DNA of 64,000 bases from Theristus sp. LFF4_11. Its lineage: Eukaryota; Nematoda; Chromadorea; Monhysterida; Xyalidae. The position numbers were made by a program, and so were the translations under genes. Positions 23,808 to 36,600 of this stretch are shown here, in pieces. The notes below the pieces were generated by a model. The model saw nothing but the letters and a program-made list of their open reading frames with translations, had not been told where the DNA came from and did not search any database. The stretch's first letter is position 1. Every line of letters begins with the position of its first letter. The stretch is from positions 43,167 to 107,166 of the forward strand of contig JASANC010003338.1 in the NCBI GenBank assembly GCA_030248135.1, written 5' to 3'.

Positions 23808-24527
23808 TCACGATCGGTGTTTCCTGTGGTGATGTTTGTGCGCCTTACGCCGAAAACAGTCTGTCTTTTCCTTCAGCGGCTCCATCTCCAAATTCAGTTC
23901 TCCGATGTCCATGATGCCTCCATTCAAATATTTGTCAGGAATCGTGAACTTTACTTCGCGGTTACACACCTAAAAAAACGGATTGCTTGGGTTTCAGGGG
24001 TTCTTTTTACCGTACAATCGTGGCCTGGCGGTGCCTCATCAGACCCTTTTAGCGATATCGAGGAATTAAGATTTCGTCAATGGAAGTATCATATAGACCC
24101 TTTTGTCTGAAACACTCTATAAAAGCCTAAATTCACGTTTTGTTCGTTCGTCTGTGTTACATTTACCTGTAGTTTGCCAAGGTTGCAGTCATGCGAGATC
24201 ACCAAGTATGGCTCAATGTCTCCGGTGTATTCGCTGCCAGCGCCCTCCAATAAAAAACGACCGTTGCTCGCTGAGGTTGTCTCGCCAATGTTGTCGTCCA
24301 AACCTGTGTCGTCTCATTGTTACCAGACGCACTGCATTTCCAAAACCACGCTTGATCCATCACAGCTCACCGAAACGGTCTTTGTCGTACAAGGTGATGT
24401 CAGCACCGGCGAGGCCTTTGTTGCCACACCTGAGGCTGCCCGCCACTTTGACCACTTGCCGCTTGCCGTGCACCAGTGACGGCAATGCAAGTGCCACACA
24501 AACCGCCAACACCAACACCGGCTGCAT
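23808..24527 (-). CDS. Transthyretin-like secreted protein 5 with His/Arg-rich tail
   Basis: Exons 24527-24371, 24303-24167, 23969-23808; about 151 aa. Signal peptide MQPVLVLAVCVALALPSLVHG, body VVKVAGSLRCGNKGLAGADI, signature LVISHDCNLGKL, then CNREVKFTIPDKYL and DIGELNLEMEPL. After the conserved last Cys (TDCFRR) there is an extra tail KAHKHHHRKHRS that its relatives lack; a basic, metal-binding-looking extension. An alternative ATG 24 bases upstream would spoil the signal peptide's N-region. Confidence 0.88.
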
Positions 24528-24551
24528 TGTTGCTTTGCAATACTGAATCAC

Positions 24552-27088
24552 AAAACGCCGAAATACTTTGAGAAAAAAACAGTCAGAAACAGGGAAGGCT
24601 CATGATTTTCAAGAAACTAGTGTTTTAAAAGTTTTTTTCAAAGCAGCACCGAGTGACAGACGTCAAGCAGCCATTTGCGCTGCGTCTTACGAGCACACTG
24701 TGCATGCGGCGCATGTGTCCGTCTGCAACCAAACGTTGTGTGCGCTCACAGCGCACGGTTACAGATTTTCGTTTTCCAGTTACAGTCGACGACAGTTTCT
24801 ATGGCCTGCATGGCTGGACTAACTTTTACAACCGTAAACATTTTTTGTGTTTGTGCGCATATGGACGGGTGTGATGAAAACGTCAAGATGTTGTTGACAA
24901 CAGTCACGCCTTGCCCTGCGAGGGTGCATGTTGATTGAACGGGTAGCAAAATAAAAACTTCTTCAAATCTAGCTTTTCACTTTTGATTTTGCAGATGATG
25001 AATCACGTTTTGCTTCCGGGGCCCGAAAAGTCTGTTTCTCGTGGATAACTGTGGAAACAACAAAAGGACGCGCACGGCAAGCCTCGTGTTCTCCGCACAC
25101 AATCGAAAAGTTGCACCGAAATTGCAAACATTTCCGTGATAGCACTCTCTTGTTCGGTTGAATGAATTTTTAAAGGTTCTTGTTTACTTTTATCTGCCTA
25201 CGTCAGCGCTGCCGTCGGAGAAGACGGAAAATAGCAATTGCAGCTTGGAGAAAGCGCGTGCAATATGCCGTGATGTGTGTCCCTGTTTATAGAAATGGGC
25301 GTAGCGCATGCAAAATCGGTTTCGGGTTTGAACGGACACAGTTTGTGAACGAACGGGCCAAAATGCATGCGTGTGTCCTGTACACGTGTGTAACAGTGCG
25401 TTTGCTTTGCACACACAGCCAGAGCAGCAACGTCGCATGGCCCCGGCGCCCACGCACACGAACACAATTGCTGCTGTTTGTTTCCAAAGTCCTTGCGGAA
25501 ATTCTAAAACCAAAGCCACTGAAAGCCAGCACTGAAAGTGCAACGATAGTTTCATACCGGGTTCGACAAAACTTCTTTTGATTTGCAACTGTTTTCACAC
25601 GTGCAAAAAAACAGCAGACGATTTGAAACCCGTCCATTAAAACATTCAACATTAATCATTTTTTGTACTTAGTGAACTTGCGCCGTTCAACCCTAGGCGT
25701 CACAACAGCGGTAGCAGCAGCTGGCAGAATGAAGCTGTCAGCTTTTGCTAAGCTGTTGTGGGTTGAGCTGAATCGTGCTGCGCACACGACACGCACAACC
25801 ACCCAGCGGTTATGCAGTTTGTTCACGATGAAATCGCACGTTTGGTCATGTTGTTGCTGTTTGTTTTGCTCGGCATTCCGTTAAAGACAGTCGTTTGACC
25901 TCATGAAGAGTCACCAGTTGGCGACTTCAAAACTGTTGATTCAAAACACCTAAAAACCAAAACAAAATAACCGTCAGAAGAACCGAAACTCCACTAAACT
26001 TTCACTTATCGAGCAAGGCTACATGGTGCAAAAGCATGCTGCTGCGTGCGTGTGTTTGTGTTGCTTGTGCATTACTTGGATCGATGTTTGTGCGGCTATG
26101 CCCTGTACATGCGCAGCTGTCGTGTGTGCCAGAGTGCTGGCATGCCACAAGCACAGCCAGTCACATGCGCTTTCACTGTGTCTCTTTTGCATCAGAATGC
26201 CTACATTTTTCACTTTTATAATGCGTGTGCGCACAAGTCTATTTATCCACAGATCCGCAGCCTCGTGCGTCTGTGATCGCTGTGCACTTTTGTGCCGAGC
26301 ATTCTTTATTTCGCGTTCATCACGCGTTTCTTTGGGCCTTTTCTCCGTTCATGAAATCAAATATTGCAATTCGTGCACTCAGGACAAGTAAATTATTTCC
26401 ACATTTGCGCCTCTCGGCAATAAAACCGGTGCCTACATTTGCATCGCTCTCCGCTACGTATTGCATCTGCTGATTGTGTTTCGCTGTGCAGAGCTTATTA
26501 GTTTGAGTTAGTTTGTCAGCGTTATGGTTGCAGTTCATTACTTTTTATGAACCTACTGAATGCAGGGTTTCAGCTGCGAATTCAGTGATTGTTTCAACGT
26601 TAGACGACTCAATTGTTTACTTACTAAAAAACACTTCAAATGAATCTCCAAATGAGAGTCGTGCGGAGGGTATGATGTTTGTGGCACGGCGTTGTTATGG
26701 AAATGGCAACCACTATGGTTTCATTAGCCGTTGGTGCGCACACTGACAGTAAAGCTGACACCGCCGTACCTTTTTTGCCGTTCACTGTTTGTTTTGTTAT
26801 TCTTGATGGTTAGGTGCTAATCGATAAGCAAAACGTGCCTGTGCGACTGTATCAGGCTGCCCCCGACTCTTTGCGTTTTTTTGTTTCTCTTGCTTGCTTG
26901 CTTTTCTATTAGAATACTCACCACCAAGCGTCATTTGATGTATCTCTCAGGCTCAAATGTTTCAGTCCTTGACGTCAACAGATTTTCATACTTTGCAATT
27001 CATTGTCTCATTCAGACAAACGTTGCATGGCCCTGCTGCCATCGCGTGGCTAGCACCAATGTTGAACGGATAATTCATTTGAATGCTG
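24552..27088. other. Large intergenic region, no supported gene
   Basis: Short frames occur, for example 26036-26221 (+) with a hydrophobic Cys-rich N-terminus and the frame ending at 25887 (+) with a C-terminal hydrophobic LVMLLLFVLLGIPL. Neither has a family match or supporting splice context, so I do not call them. Confidence 0.5.
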
Positions 27089-27533
27089 TACAGGGTGGGC
27101 CAGAAGTAGTGCGGCGTCTTTTTGTTTGCCTATAACTGTGCAACCGCTTCACCAATTTCGCTGCAATGGTCAAGCTGACCGTTTGCACCGGTGCCAACCG
27201 TTTTCTAACAGCAATAAAGCAAACCGGTACTTTTAAACAAAGATAAAGATAATGAAAACAGGTAAAAATTGTGTTCCAAACGATTTCCGACAATAAAAAA
27301 TTTGGTTAGATGGGTTTTTTCAAAAAAAAACTTATTTTTAACAAGCCCCATGAAACCAGTTTTTTTAATTTTCCACTGCTAAACGCATATATTTTGGTCT
27401 ACTGGTGTAAAATTTTGCACAAATCCAAAGTTACGCCTTTGGGTATGTAAGTTTCAAATTTCAGCACAATTAGCTTAGCAGTTGAAGAGTTCTTGACAAT
27501 CAAGAAGTGGCCCACTACTTCTGGCCCACTCTG
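27089..27533. mobile_element. Tc1/mariner-like MITE (445 bp)
   Basis: Begins CAGGGTGGGCCAGAAGTAGT and ends with the near-perfect inverted complement …CACTACTTCTGGCCCACTCTG, directly flanked on both sides by TA. TA target duplication and CAGGG-type ends are the standard signature of Tc1/mariner elements. No transposase ORF remains. Confidence 0.85.
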
Positions 27534-27656
27534 TAATTGTCTAAATATTTTTCAGTCAAACATGAACAAATGAAGTCGTCCTATTCTACGAAAATCAAAA
27601 AAAATAAATAAAAATTCCATTCCAAAAAAAGACAAATAACAACGAACAAGCGTGCA

Positions 27657-30600
27657 ATGACGATCGGGGCGAACGCAGGCAACGAGCACAAACGGACTGT
27701 GCTGTGTCCAAGGCTGGTTGATTATTTGGTGGTCGTGGGCAGACGGTACCCCCAACGATCGACCTCCCTGTCGCACGAGGCGCACGCGCCGCAGATGCTC
27801 ATACACAACCCTGAACTGCTCAGAAGGTCAGGCTCAAAAACGTTGAAAAGTTAACAAAAGGCAATACCGTATTACCTCTAATAAACCCCCATGGGGGTTT
27901 ATTTCTTCAGCGACTTCTGGGGGTGGGGGTTTATTTTGTTGGGGGGGTTTATTTTTGGGGGGGGATTATTTGGAAACTTGTCGAGGGGGGGTTTATTTTT
28001 GGGGGGGGGGTTTAATTTTTGGGGGGGGGTTTAATAGAGGTAATACGGTAATGGGCAAAATCAGTGTTCAGCTGCAACCAACAATTTAATAAGACCCCTT
28101 CGATGGATTCGAACTCCACTTGAGGTTACAAGTATTTCCCAATGATCCCCTCTTAAAAAATTCAAAATAGAAAACAACAGTAAGAGCATTGCAGGTACCC
28201 TGTGGACGACCACAAGGATTTCGTGTTGCCCACCGACGTGACGTACTTCTGCCAGCCCGAGGGCTGCATGACGCACTGTGGCAAGCGTGCTGCGTCAACG
28301 CTGCGTGACACGACCAGTTTTGTGTTCACGTTGACCGACAAGGACAGCGGCAAGATGCGCTACGGCGTCTGCGTCAACTTCTACCGAGTGATTGACCGGC
28401 GCCCGGAGGATCACGGCCAGCAGCAGCCGACGGCCGCAACCGGCGCCGGTGCTCGACAAAGGATCAAGCGCAGGTGCAGTCTGAGTGCATTGCTGCTGCT
28501 TGTGGGCAAACGCAACGTCAGCTAACCTGAGCTTGCAGACACGTGCGCCAGCTGAACCGGTCGCTGACGAGCCTTTGCCTCATCAGTCACCACCCATTCT
28601 TCTCCACCTTTCGTGACACCATCAACATTCTGCGCCGTTTGATCGACGCGTGCAACGAGCGCGTGGGACAGATCAAGAAATGCGGCGGCTCAAAGGTGGC
28701 CAAGTGAGTCGTCTTCTCCATTTGCCCATTTTTTGTTTACCAAACAGTTGTTTTGCTAGATACATGTTATTGTGTCATTCAGAGACGCTGTATGGGCGGT
28801 GATCACGGGTCATTGGTCGGAGAACGTTCCACCGATTATTATGCATGAGATTCGCGAAATTGAGACGTGGATATTTCGGCTGCTCAGTGCACCGGTGCCT
28901 GTGCCGACGAAAACACGCGTCGAGGTCGGTCAATGTCGAATTGCCAACTGAACATTCACAGCAGCTGTGTGTTTTTGTGATTCTTTCTGATTGTTTACGT
29001 TTAGCTGGCAGTGCTTCCGCGATCCTTGTTGGAGCCGCTGACGTTTGCGATGCCTGACCAGACACGGCTGTCTCTGATCGATCTGCCCATCCATCTGCCG
29101 CTGGAGCTGCTCGGCGTTGACACGGTCGTCAAGGTGCTCACGTGCATCATGCTCGAAAACAAGGTCTGCGCTGCTTGCATTCTGCTTGCAATATGCCAAT
29201 GATTTGCAACTGGATTCGACAGGTGCTTCTGCAATCACGCGACTTCAACGCAGTGTCGATGTCTGTGCTCTCGTTGGTTTCCCTATTGTACCCCCTGGAG
29301 TACATGTTTCCCGTGATACCACTGCTGCCGGCCTACATGACCGCCGCTGAACAGGTCAGTCAGCAGCGATTGAATTGAGCTGACAAATTTGTGAACCAAA
29401 AAGTGCTCGTTCGGTTTCGAATGATGATTTGGCATCTACAGATTCTGCTGGCACCAACGCCGTACGTAATTGGGGTGCCTGCAAGCTTTGCGCAGTCGCG
29501 TCACGTGCAGCACCTGCCCCCGGATGTGGTGCTCGTTGACCTGGACACCAACAAACTGCTGTTGCCCGACAACTGCACGCTGCCTGATTTGCCTGAACCC
29601 GAACTGACCCAGCTGCTGGTTGCTGCTCAAAGACTGCGTTTTTGTGCCTATCTCTGTGAAACGTTTTACAGTTTTGTCGTTATTTTCAGAATAATTTCCG
29701 CCAAGCTCTCGGTCATTTGAATCCAAAATCAGGCAGTCCGGACACGGATGCAGCGGATGTTGCGGCGCGCGTGGCAATGGTGCTCGTGCTCGTTTTGTTC
29801 ATTGCAGCTGCGGTCGCTTTTCAGTCCCGTTAGCGCGCACATTCTTATTTGTCTCATTCTTTTTCTTTGCAGATAAAGTTCTTCGACTCAGCAAACGTTC
29901 TCGGCAACTTCAGCGAGCACACGCGAACACTGCGGTTGTATCCGAGGGCTGTCGTTGCGCTACAGGTACAAACTTCATTTCGTCCTAAAAAATGAAACCC
30001 AAAACAACAACAATAATTATAAACCACCGTTTCGCAGACCGACAGTTTCCTGCGTTCGCGGCCAATTCGCACGGAGTTCATCATGCAACTGGCGCGCAGT
30101 CAGGCCGTCGAGTATTTCGCAGAGTCGGCGTTGTGGCCGAAGAACGAAGCGTATTTGCGGGTACAGAATGGAATCGTCGATTTGGACTCCATTGGCGACA
30201 AACCGAAATACTTCATGCACCATCTTCAGGAAGTGCCGTTTTCGGTGCGTCCATTAATTGGTGTTTCAGTCAAATTTGGTGTTTTTATCAACGACTTTGA
30301 CTTGCACGCCAGGTGTACCAAGATAACTCGACGTTGGCCAGCGCGTGGCATGAGTATGTGAGCGAGCGGAAGGAGGCTCACGACGCAACGGGTAAAACTC
30401 ATCTTCACAAGGCTTTGATTCAAAACATTGAAAATCGTTGTTCTGCGATGCAGATGAATCAGCGGGCAGCGGAACGGATGAGAATGAGCTGAGCAGCAGC
30501 AGCAGCATGTCGAGCATCAACGACTTGGTGTTCGAAAACCCATCTAACGATTTTCATCCGCTCAACGGTTGGCTCTCAATGACCTAAAGATATCAGACCT

Positions 30601-33600
30601 AGACAAGGCCAGAGTACAATGTGAGATAACTTCCTTTTGATCAATTTCAGACGTGAAAGCGGTTCGACCCCTGAGCGACGTCGACGATGTCTATCGAGAG
30701 CCGTTGGCGCTTGAGCTGCCGGACAGCGAGAGCGCGCACTCGGAGCTGGCAGACAGTTCGAGCGGGCGCAGCAGCCCTGCTTCGTTCTCGGCTGTCGACA
30801 CAAACATCGACAGCGAGGCGGACTTTGCTCGTATGGCTGAGAATCTCGCTGTAAAAACGCAGCTGCCGCCGGTGAAGTTTATTTGTTTTTTTTTGCTTCA
30901 TGGTTCTGGTGAAAAATAAAAGATAAACAACCGGTTATAGAAGTCAGCCGGATCGTTTGAATCTGAAGAGACGCTCGAGGACAGCCCAAACACGCCGACA
31001 CTGAGGGAACAACGAAAACCACCGCATTTAGTAAGCTCTACTAACGTGTTTTTTTTAATTTTTTAAACGAATGATCTGGCCGGTTCAAAGTGAAAACAAC
31101 TCATTTAGCAACCGCGGGCTTCGGACAGCGATGAACATGCAACACATTCTTCAACACCGACGCCGACCGCGAAAAAGGTATTGTTTCAGCTTCCGATTGA
31201 TTTTTAGCTTTGAGTGTAGCTGATTTATAACTATTGTGGATTTATTCAAACGTGTCCGGACCAAAATGACGTCATTTGCTTTAAAAACGCCCGTTTGTCA
31301 AAGTACAGGCACTAAAATGTCAGTTTGGTGTGACTGATTCGACATTCACCATTTGGTGAAGAAATCGGCTAAACGAAAAGTCTAGTTTGCTGTGAACGGC
31401 AAGCGCATGTTTGGCGGCACATGACGTCATAACGTCACTGAACATGGCGGCACATGTTCAGTTGGACACGTTTAAAAAAATAGGTCATAGAGCCATTTTG
31501 AAAATTAGTTCTACTCTATCGGCATTCCATGTTACGCCCATTGCAGACATTCAACCTAGCGGGCGGCAGTCACAGCGCTGGCCAGTCGCAGCATGGCAGC
31601 GAGTCACCTGCATCAACGGCGTCAACGTCCGCAACGGCCGAGGGGCTCATGGAGGGTCTCAGCAAGCAACTCAACGGATACGCAGGCAAAACGTCCGGAC
31701 TGATGAATCGAGTCATGAGTGCGTTTCGTGCAACTTAACGCACTCAAACTATGGATAACGTCGTTTGTGTCCATTTGTAAAGTGACCATGAAAGTTCTAG
31801 ATCGCGGAACACACGCCCAGCAGTATTTCGAGAGTGCGTCGTCTCAGTTTAAGGATCGTGTAGAGCCAGCTCGCAAGACGCTCGCTGAACGCTCGAATCA
31901 GATCATGCAGCCTGGTGCTGAGCGCTTGCACAACGCACAGGCGGGCTTGTTGAAGCACATGATCAGAGAACAAACGAAGGACTCTGCCGAAAAAGCCGCT
32001 CAACAGAGGTATGATCTCTTTCAACTCGTCAACTTTCCGTTTCCAGTAAACATTCTTTTTCGTTCTTTCGAGTTTTTCAGCCATTTCAGCAAGAATCAAT
32101 TAGCGACGAAGGAGATTTGTGACGCAGTGCTGGCAGGCAACGGCGTTGGCTTGTTGAGCATCCCAAAACTAAAACGGTTGATGGAGGACGAAAGTTTGCG
32201 GGATCTTGCTTGCACACGACTGAATCTCGGCCTTCGCAAGAACTATTCGTCAGAAGACGAGGAGCTCGTGGATGTGGTCAGCAAACCGACTCGTTTTACC
32301 ATTATCTAAAAATGCGGGAGACGCATATAAAAGGAGGAATATGGCCTTGTGTAAGCAGTGAAAGACTTGGCTCGACAACGCTTTTCAAGTCTCTGATGTG
32401 GTACACACGGATACAAGTACATAAGAGTCATATTTTTGCGCCGCGTTTGTTGCTTAAAAGCTTGCTGAAAAGCGTAAAAACTTTGAAGTTATCTAGATAT
32501 TTTTCAATTGGCCTCTTCAGTTTAGTCTAAAATCACATCATGTGCGAAATTCTGTACAGCATGGCCGAATAAATGAGGCAGTCCATCAAGGCGGGATTAG
32601 TCGCTGACTAGGAGTTGTCTTTTTCAAAAATGCCAACATAATTTCCAATCATGTGTGCAAGGGCAAGGGAGAAAGAATGAAAAGAATAATACGGATAATC
32701 CATTAGTTTAAAAAAACGCATCAAATTTGGCATACAATTTGGTTTCTGAACTTCTTTTTCTTTCATTCAAAATTCGCGCGCTCCTTGCACCCTGAAAAAA
32801 GCTGCCATTGATCAGAAAAGGAGGTTTTTGAAGTACAAAATTTATTAGGTCAGTTAACCAATGGCGTTCATTATGTTTCGGCCCTTTAATCAACTTTACA
32901 TAATGACCGCCGAACAAACGGTGGGCCTCGTCAGAAGAGTGCCGTTTGTTCTTTGTGCTAAGAAAAAAGGCTAAGGCGAAACATTGATTATGAAATAGAT
33001 ACACTAAACTAGGAACCGGGTGAGTATAGGCTAAAACTTGTAGGCACAAATGATACGCAGCGTAATTTTTAGTCTATTTTACTCGAATAACAGTGAAATA
33101 TAAAGAAAATAAAACGTGTGAAAGCTTTCTCAACTAACTTTCTCGCGCGAACGGTTGCTCTTGTCTCTGCCTCGATCAGGCGAACGCGAGCGTGACGATG
33201 ACATATGACACTTTCCCTCGGCAATGGGTGCAAAAAGAAACAGCAAAAAAATTTTTTGGGATCAGAATGACACATTTGTGCAAGAGAACTTTGGTTTTAA
33301 CTTGCTTCCAACCAGCCATCCATTTAGGCTAGAGTAGTTTAACTATTTTTACGTCAGGTTTTAGTTGGCCTGGAACCGGCGAGCCATTCATGATAGAGTA
33401 GCGCAACTGTTTAGCGATGAAAGTTGGCTATTTAGACCACACACTAGGAAACAGTTTAGCTTTGTGAAGTTAACCGGACCAGAAGCTATGTGAAAATCAA
33501 GGTTTCAGTGCTGGGATCAGGTCAAGAAACTTGATACGATAGTCCAATGCATCAATCCAGCAGTATTTCAGAAGAAGTTTTTGATTACGATTGCAGAATT

Positions 33601-36600
33601 TTAGAATTTGTTTCACGATATCAATTGAGTTTGCTCCTTTTGACAAATAAATGTTGCAAACATTTCTGGCTTCGTTGACAAAAACTGACTCTTCGTTGCA
33701 GATTCTAGCAAAACGAGACAGTTGTGAATACAAAACACCGTAAATCATAAACTTTGGCATTGTGGTATGAGGGTGAGGATATTTAACCACGCGGAAATTG
33801 AAATCTCTAGTTTTATCGAACAGTTTAAAATGAATCGTTTCTGTTGTGAGACAAATATCTAAATCGAGGTAATTGCAAGAGTAGTCGTCTGCACTAGTCT
33901 TTTCTAATTTCAGGCATGCTGGGTAAATTTGCAAAGCAGTGGTTTCAAAGTTAGTATCATTGAAAACAATAACGTCATCGATGTAACGATAGAACAAAGG
34001 CAAACCGTTGTTGTCTTTCAAAAATTCGAATTCAAACATTGCTAAGGTTAATTCGGCTATAAGAGGACTACAGTTGCCACCCATAGGAACTCCAGTTCTC
34101 TGTTTGAAAACAATGCCACCAAAAGTTACGTATGTGTGATCGATGATATCACACAAGAGTTGGAACACAGCAAACTTATCCAAATATATACCGCGCTTAG
34201 TTTGTGCGCCGGCATATTCGGCAAACCTCTTTCCAAACTGGTTTGTGTGGATAGACATACCCATTTTGCCAGCATTATTGAAACATAATTCCACCATTTT
34301 ATACATTTGTTTCTTGATGACATCATGAGGCAGACAAGTAAACAGCGTGCTGAAATCGTACGTGGAAACAGTTTGAACAGCAGGTTTCAAATATTCCATT
34401 TTGTTTATGATATCGTAGCTGCTACTAACCAAGCGGAACAGTTTTTTGCCAGTACGGTTTTCAATGATAGCACAGTATTTGTTGAAATGGGACTTGATTT
34501 TATTCAAAATAGCAGCCGCTATCAAGGACAGAGTTTTCATGCTAGAGTTATGAGCCGCCGCAATAAACCTGAATTTTACCGGATTTTTGTGGAGTTTAGG
34601 CAATCCGTACATCAACGGCAAACAATTGTCCGAACTCTTGATATCAACACCGTAATGTGAGGCCAACTTTTGATGAATATCAATGATACGTTTCATTGAA
34701 AGATCAACAGGAACATAGACCTCATTGCCAGTTGCCTCACTTCTCAGAATTTCGATGCCCAGCTCTTTACACAATATCTGGGTATAGTACTTTTTGCAAA
34801 TGACGACAGCGTTATTGGAACATTTGTCCGCAGGAACAATGCAAAAATGTTTGTGCAAACAACGAACATTAGGTTTATGATCAACGTGAACATTTTCAAT
34901 AGTTCTATTTACTCTATTTGTGATGAGTTCAAGAATCACCCTTGTAACTTCGTTCAAAGCGTTGACACTCACTCTGTTTCTCCTTGCTAATTTACTTGTG
35001 TATGACTCGATTTCTTGCCTCAAAGAGTCAAAAAACTGAGGAGTGACACTCTCATTCAATCTGTAGGACAGACCTTTACCGATCAGTTTTTCTATTTTTT
35101 CATTTTGTAACACTGTCAAATCGCCTGTAAGCACGTGTCCTGATGAAAGTTTATATTTATCGAGAACATGGTCACAGATGCAACTGTGACAGCAAGTGCT
35201 ACTTATTTCTTGAAAGGAGTCAAAACGTGAAATGGAGCGGTGATTGCAAACAAAGTGCTCTAAAGATTTATTCAGCCGAAAAACAACCTGGACAGGTCTA
35301 ATGTCAGTAATATTGGCAGATCTCAAAATTTTTTGTACCCTACTGTGCTTGAAAACGCCCTGGATATTGGCTTCTTCAATCGCACAGTTTGGGAAAGGCA
35401 AAAATATTCTATCCGTATCCACGGGACCTTTGGGTTGGCCGTTCACATCACCAAACTTGTTTCTTTGGAGAGTGAAAGACTCAACCAACGTAATCAGCTT
35501 TTGCTTATGACTAGATTGACGAAAGGTAACACAGCAATGCTTCAGAGTTGATTGATTCATGTTGCATAGATCCATGTAAAAACGGCGGTAATCCCCAGTA
35601 TCATAATTGCCAATCAGTGATTGTATTTTGGATTTATCAACATTCTTTTTGGAACTGGAGCTTTTCCGTTTACCTCTGGGTCTTGGTCTACGGGGACATT
35701 TCAGACTGAAATAGGGCAGGGTTTTGCCAAAATTAGTAACATCATTGAGTTTAGACAGATTTTGAATACCCTTTACAGCGTCGTTCAATCCCAAAGGGTG
35801 GGCAGTGTTGAGCAGCCTTATCCAAAAATCTTCAGCCTTGAGGCGCTCAGACCTATCTTCTTGTTTGCTGTCAGAGGTGTTCAGTTTTTCGATAATTTGG
35901 AAGGACATGTCTGCTTCACTATGGCCACTATTCTTAAAATGCTTGGCTAAAAGGGTTTGTACTGTGTTATTTTTGGCGCTTCTCATATGCTCAGACATTC
36001 GGTCTCTAAACTTGCGGCCAGTTTCCCCAACATATTGAAGATTACATCTAGTGCAAGTAATTAGATAGACAATGTTTTCAGAATTGCAGTCTAGCTCAGC
36101 GCTGCTGGTGACAAAAGATCTTCCGGTGACGGTTGATCTCACGCAGTTTTCATCGTTACGCCTATCGCAGACCTTGCATATAACCCTATCACAAGCATAG
36201 GTGCATTGATCATGCAACAACGGGTCGGTGAAATCAAACTTTACTGATCCGTCATTGCTTCTTTGAACATGAATGGCTTTGTTTGAAAAACAGTTGATGT
36301 GAGAACGGAGTTGAGTTTGAGAAGTGTTGTGAAAATGAGTAGAGCCAGGAACTGTTTTCGGCCGTTACCTACTGACCCGGGGCTGCCGGGTTAACGGGCG
36401 TCCAATCTAAATAGATTTCCCATATAATATAATGTTTAATCGGCTATACTGTAAATTCTGTGCAAAAAAACAGAAACATCAGAGATTGCAAAACATTGCT
36501 GCATGTAGCTTTATCGTTGTTGCTAACGTACGCACCGCTGTGCATACAGCAGCACCAGTGCAAAAAGTGTTGTCTTCCGTTGATTTTCACCCTTTTAACC

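Larger units (their letters stand above)
32814..36430 (-). mobile_element. Penelope-like retrotransposon insertion (about 3.6 kb)
   Basis: Boundaries are set by the interruption of MITE-3. Its single long frame is on the minus strand, antisense to the host gene. The 3' flank (32814-33496) is about 680 bp without coding potential and includes a hammerhead-ribozyme-like core at 32874-32934. The 5' flank is only about 200 bp, and the open frame continues into it without an in-frame ATG, so the 5' end may be truncated. Confidence 0.8.
32555..36453 (+). mobile_element. MITE family 3, copy A, split by the Penelope-like element
   Basis: Left part, about 32555-32813, starts TACAGCATGGCCGAATAAAT and runs to GCTGCCAT. 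The missing right end (ATGTTTAATCGG…ACTGTA) reappears at about 36431-36453. The uninterrupted copy at 39408-39671 shows the two pieces were once contiguous. Confidence 0.8.

Noticed and set aside
25663..25887. Possible tail-anchored small protein ending in a hydrophobic stretch
   Set aside because: The hydrophobic end and the rest of the frame are in different reading frames; no upstream exon could be justified.
26036..26221. Short plus-strand frame with signal-peptide-like start and several Cys
   Set aside because: No splice context, no family match, and overlapping frames of similar length on both strands; composition alone explains it.
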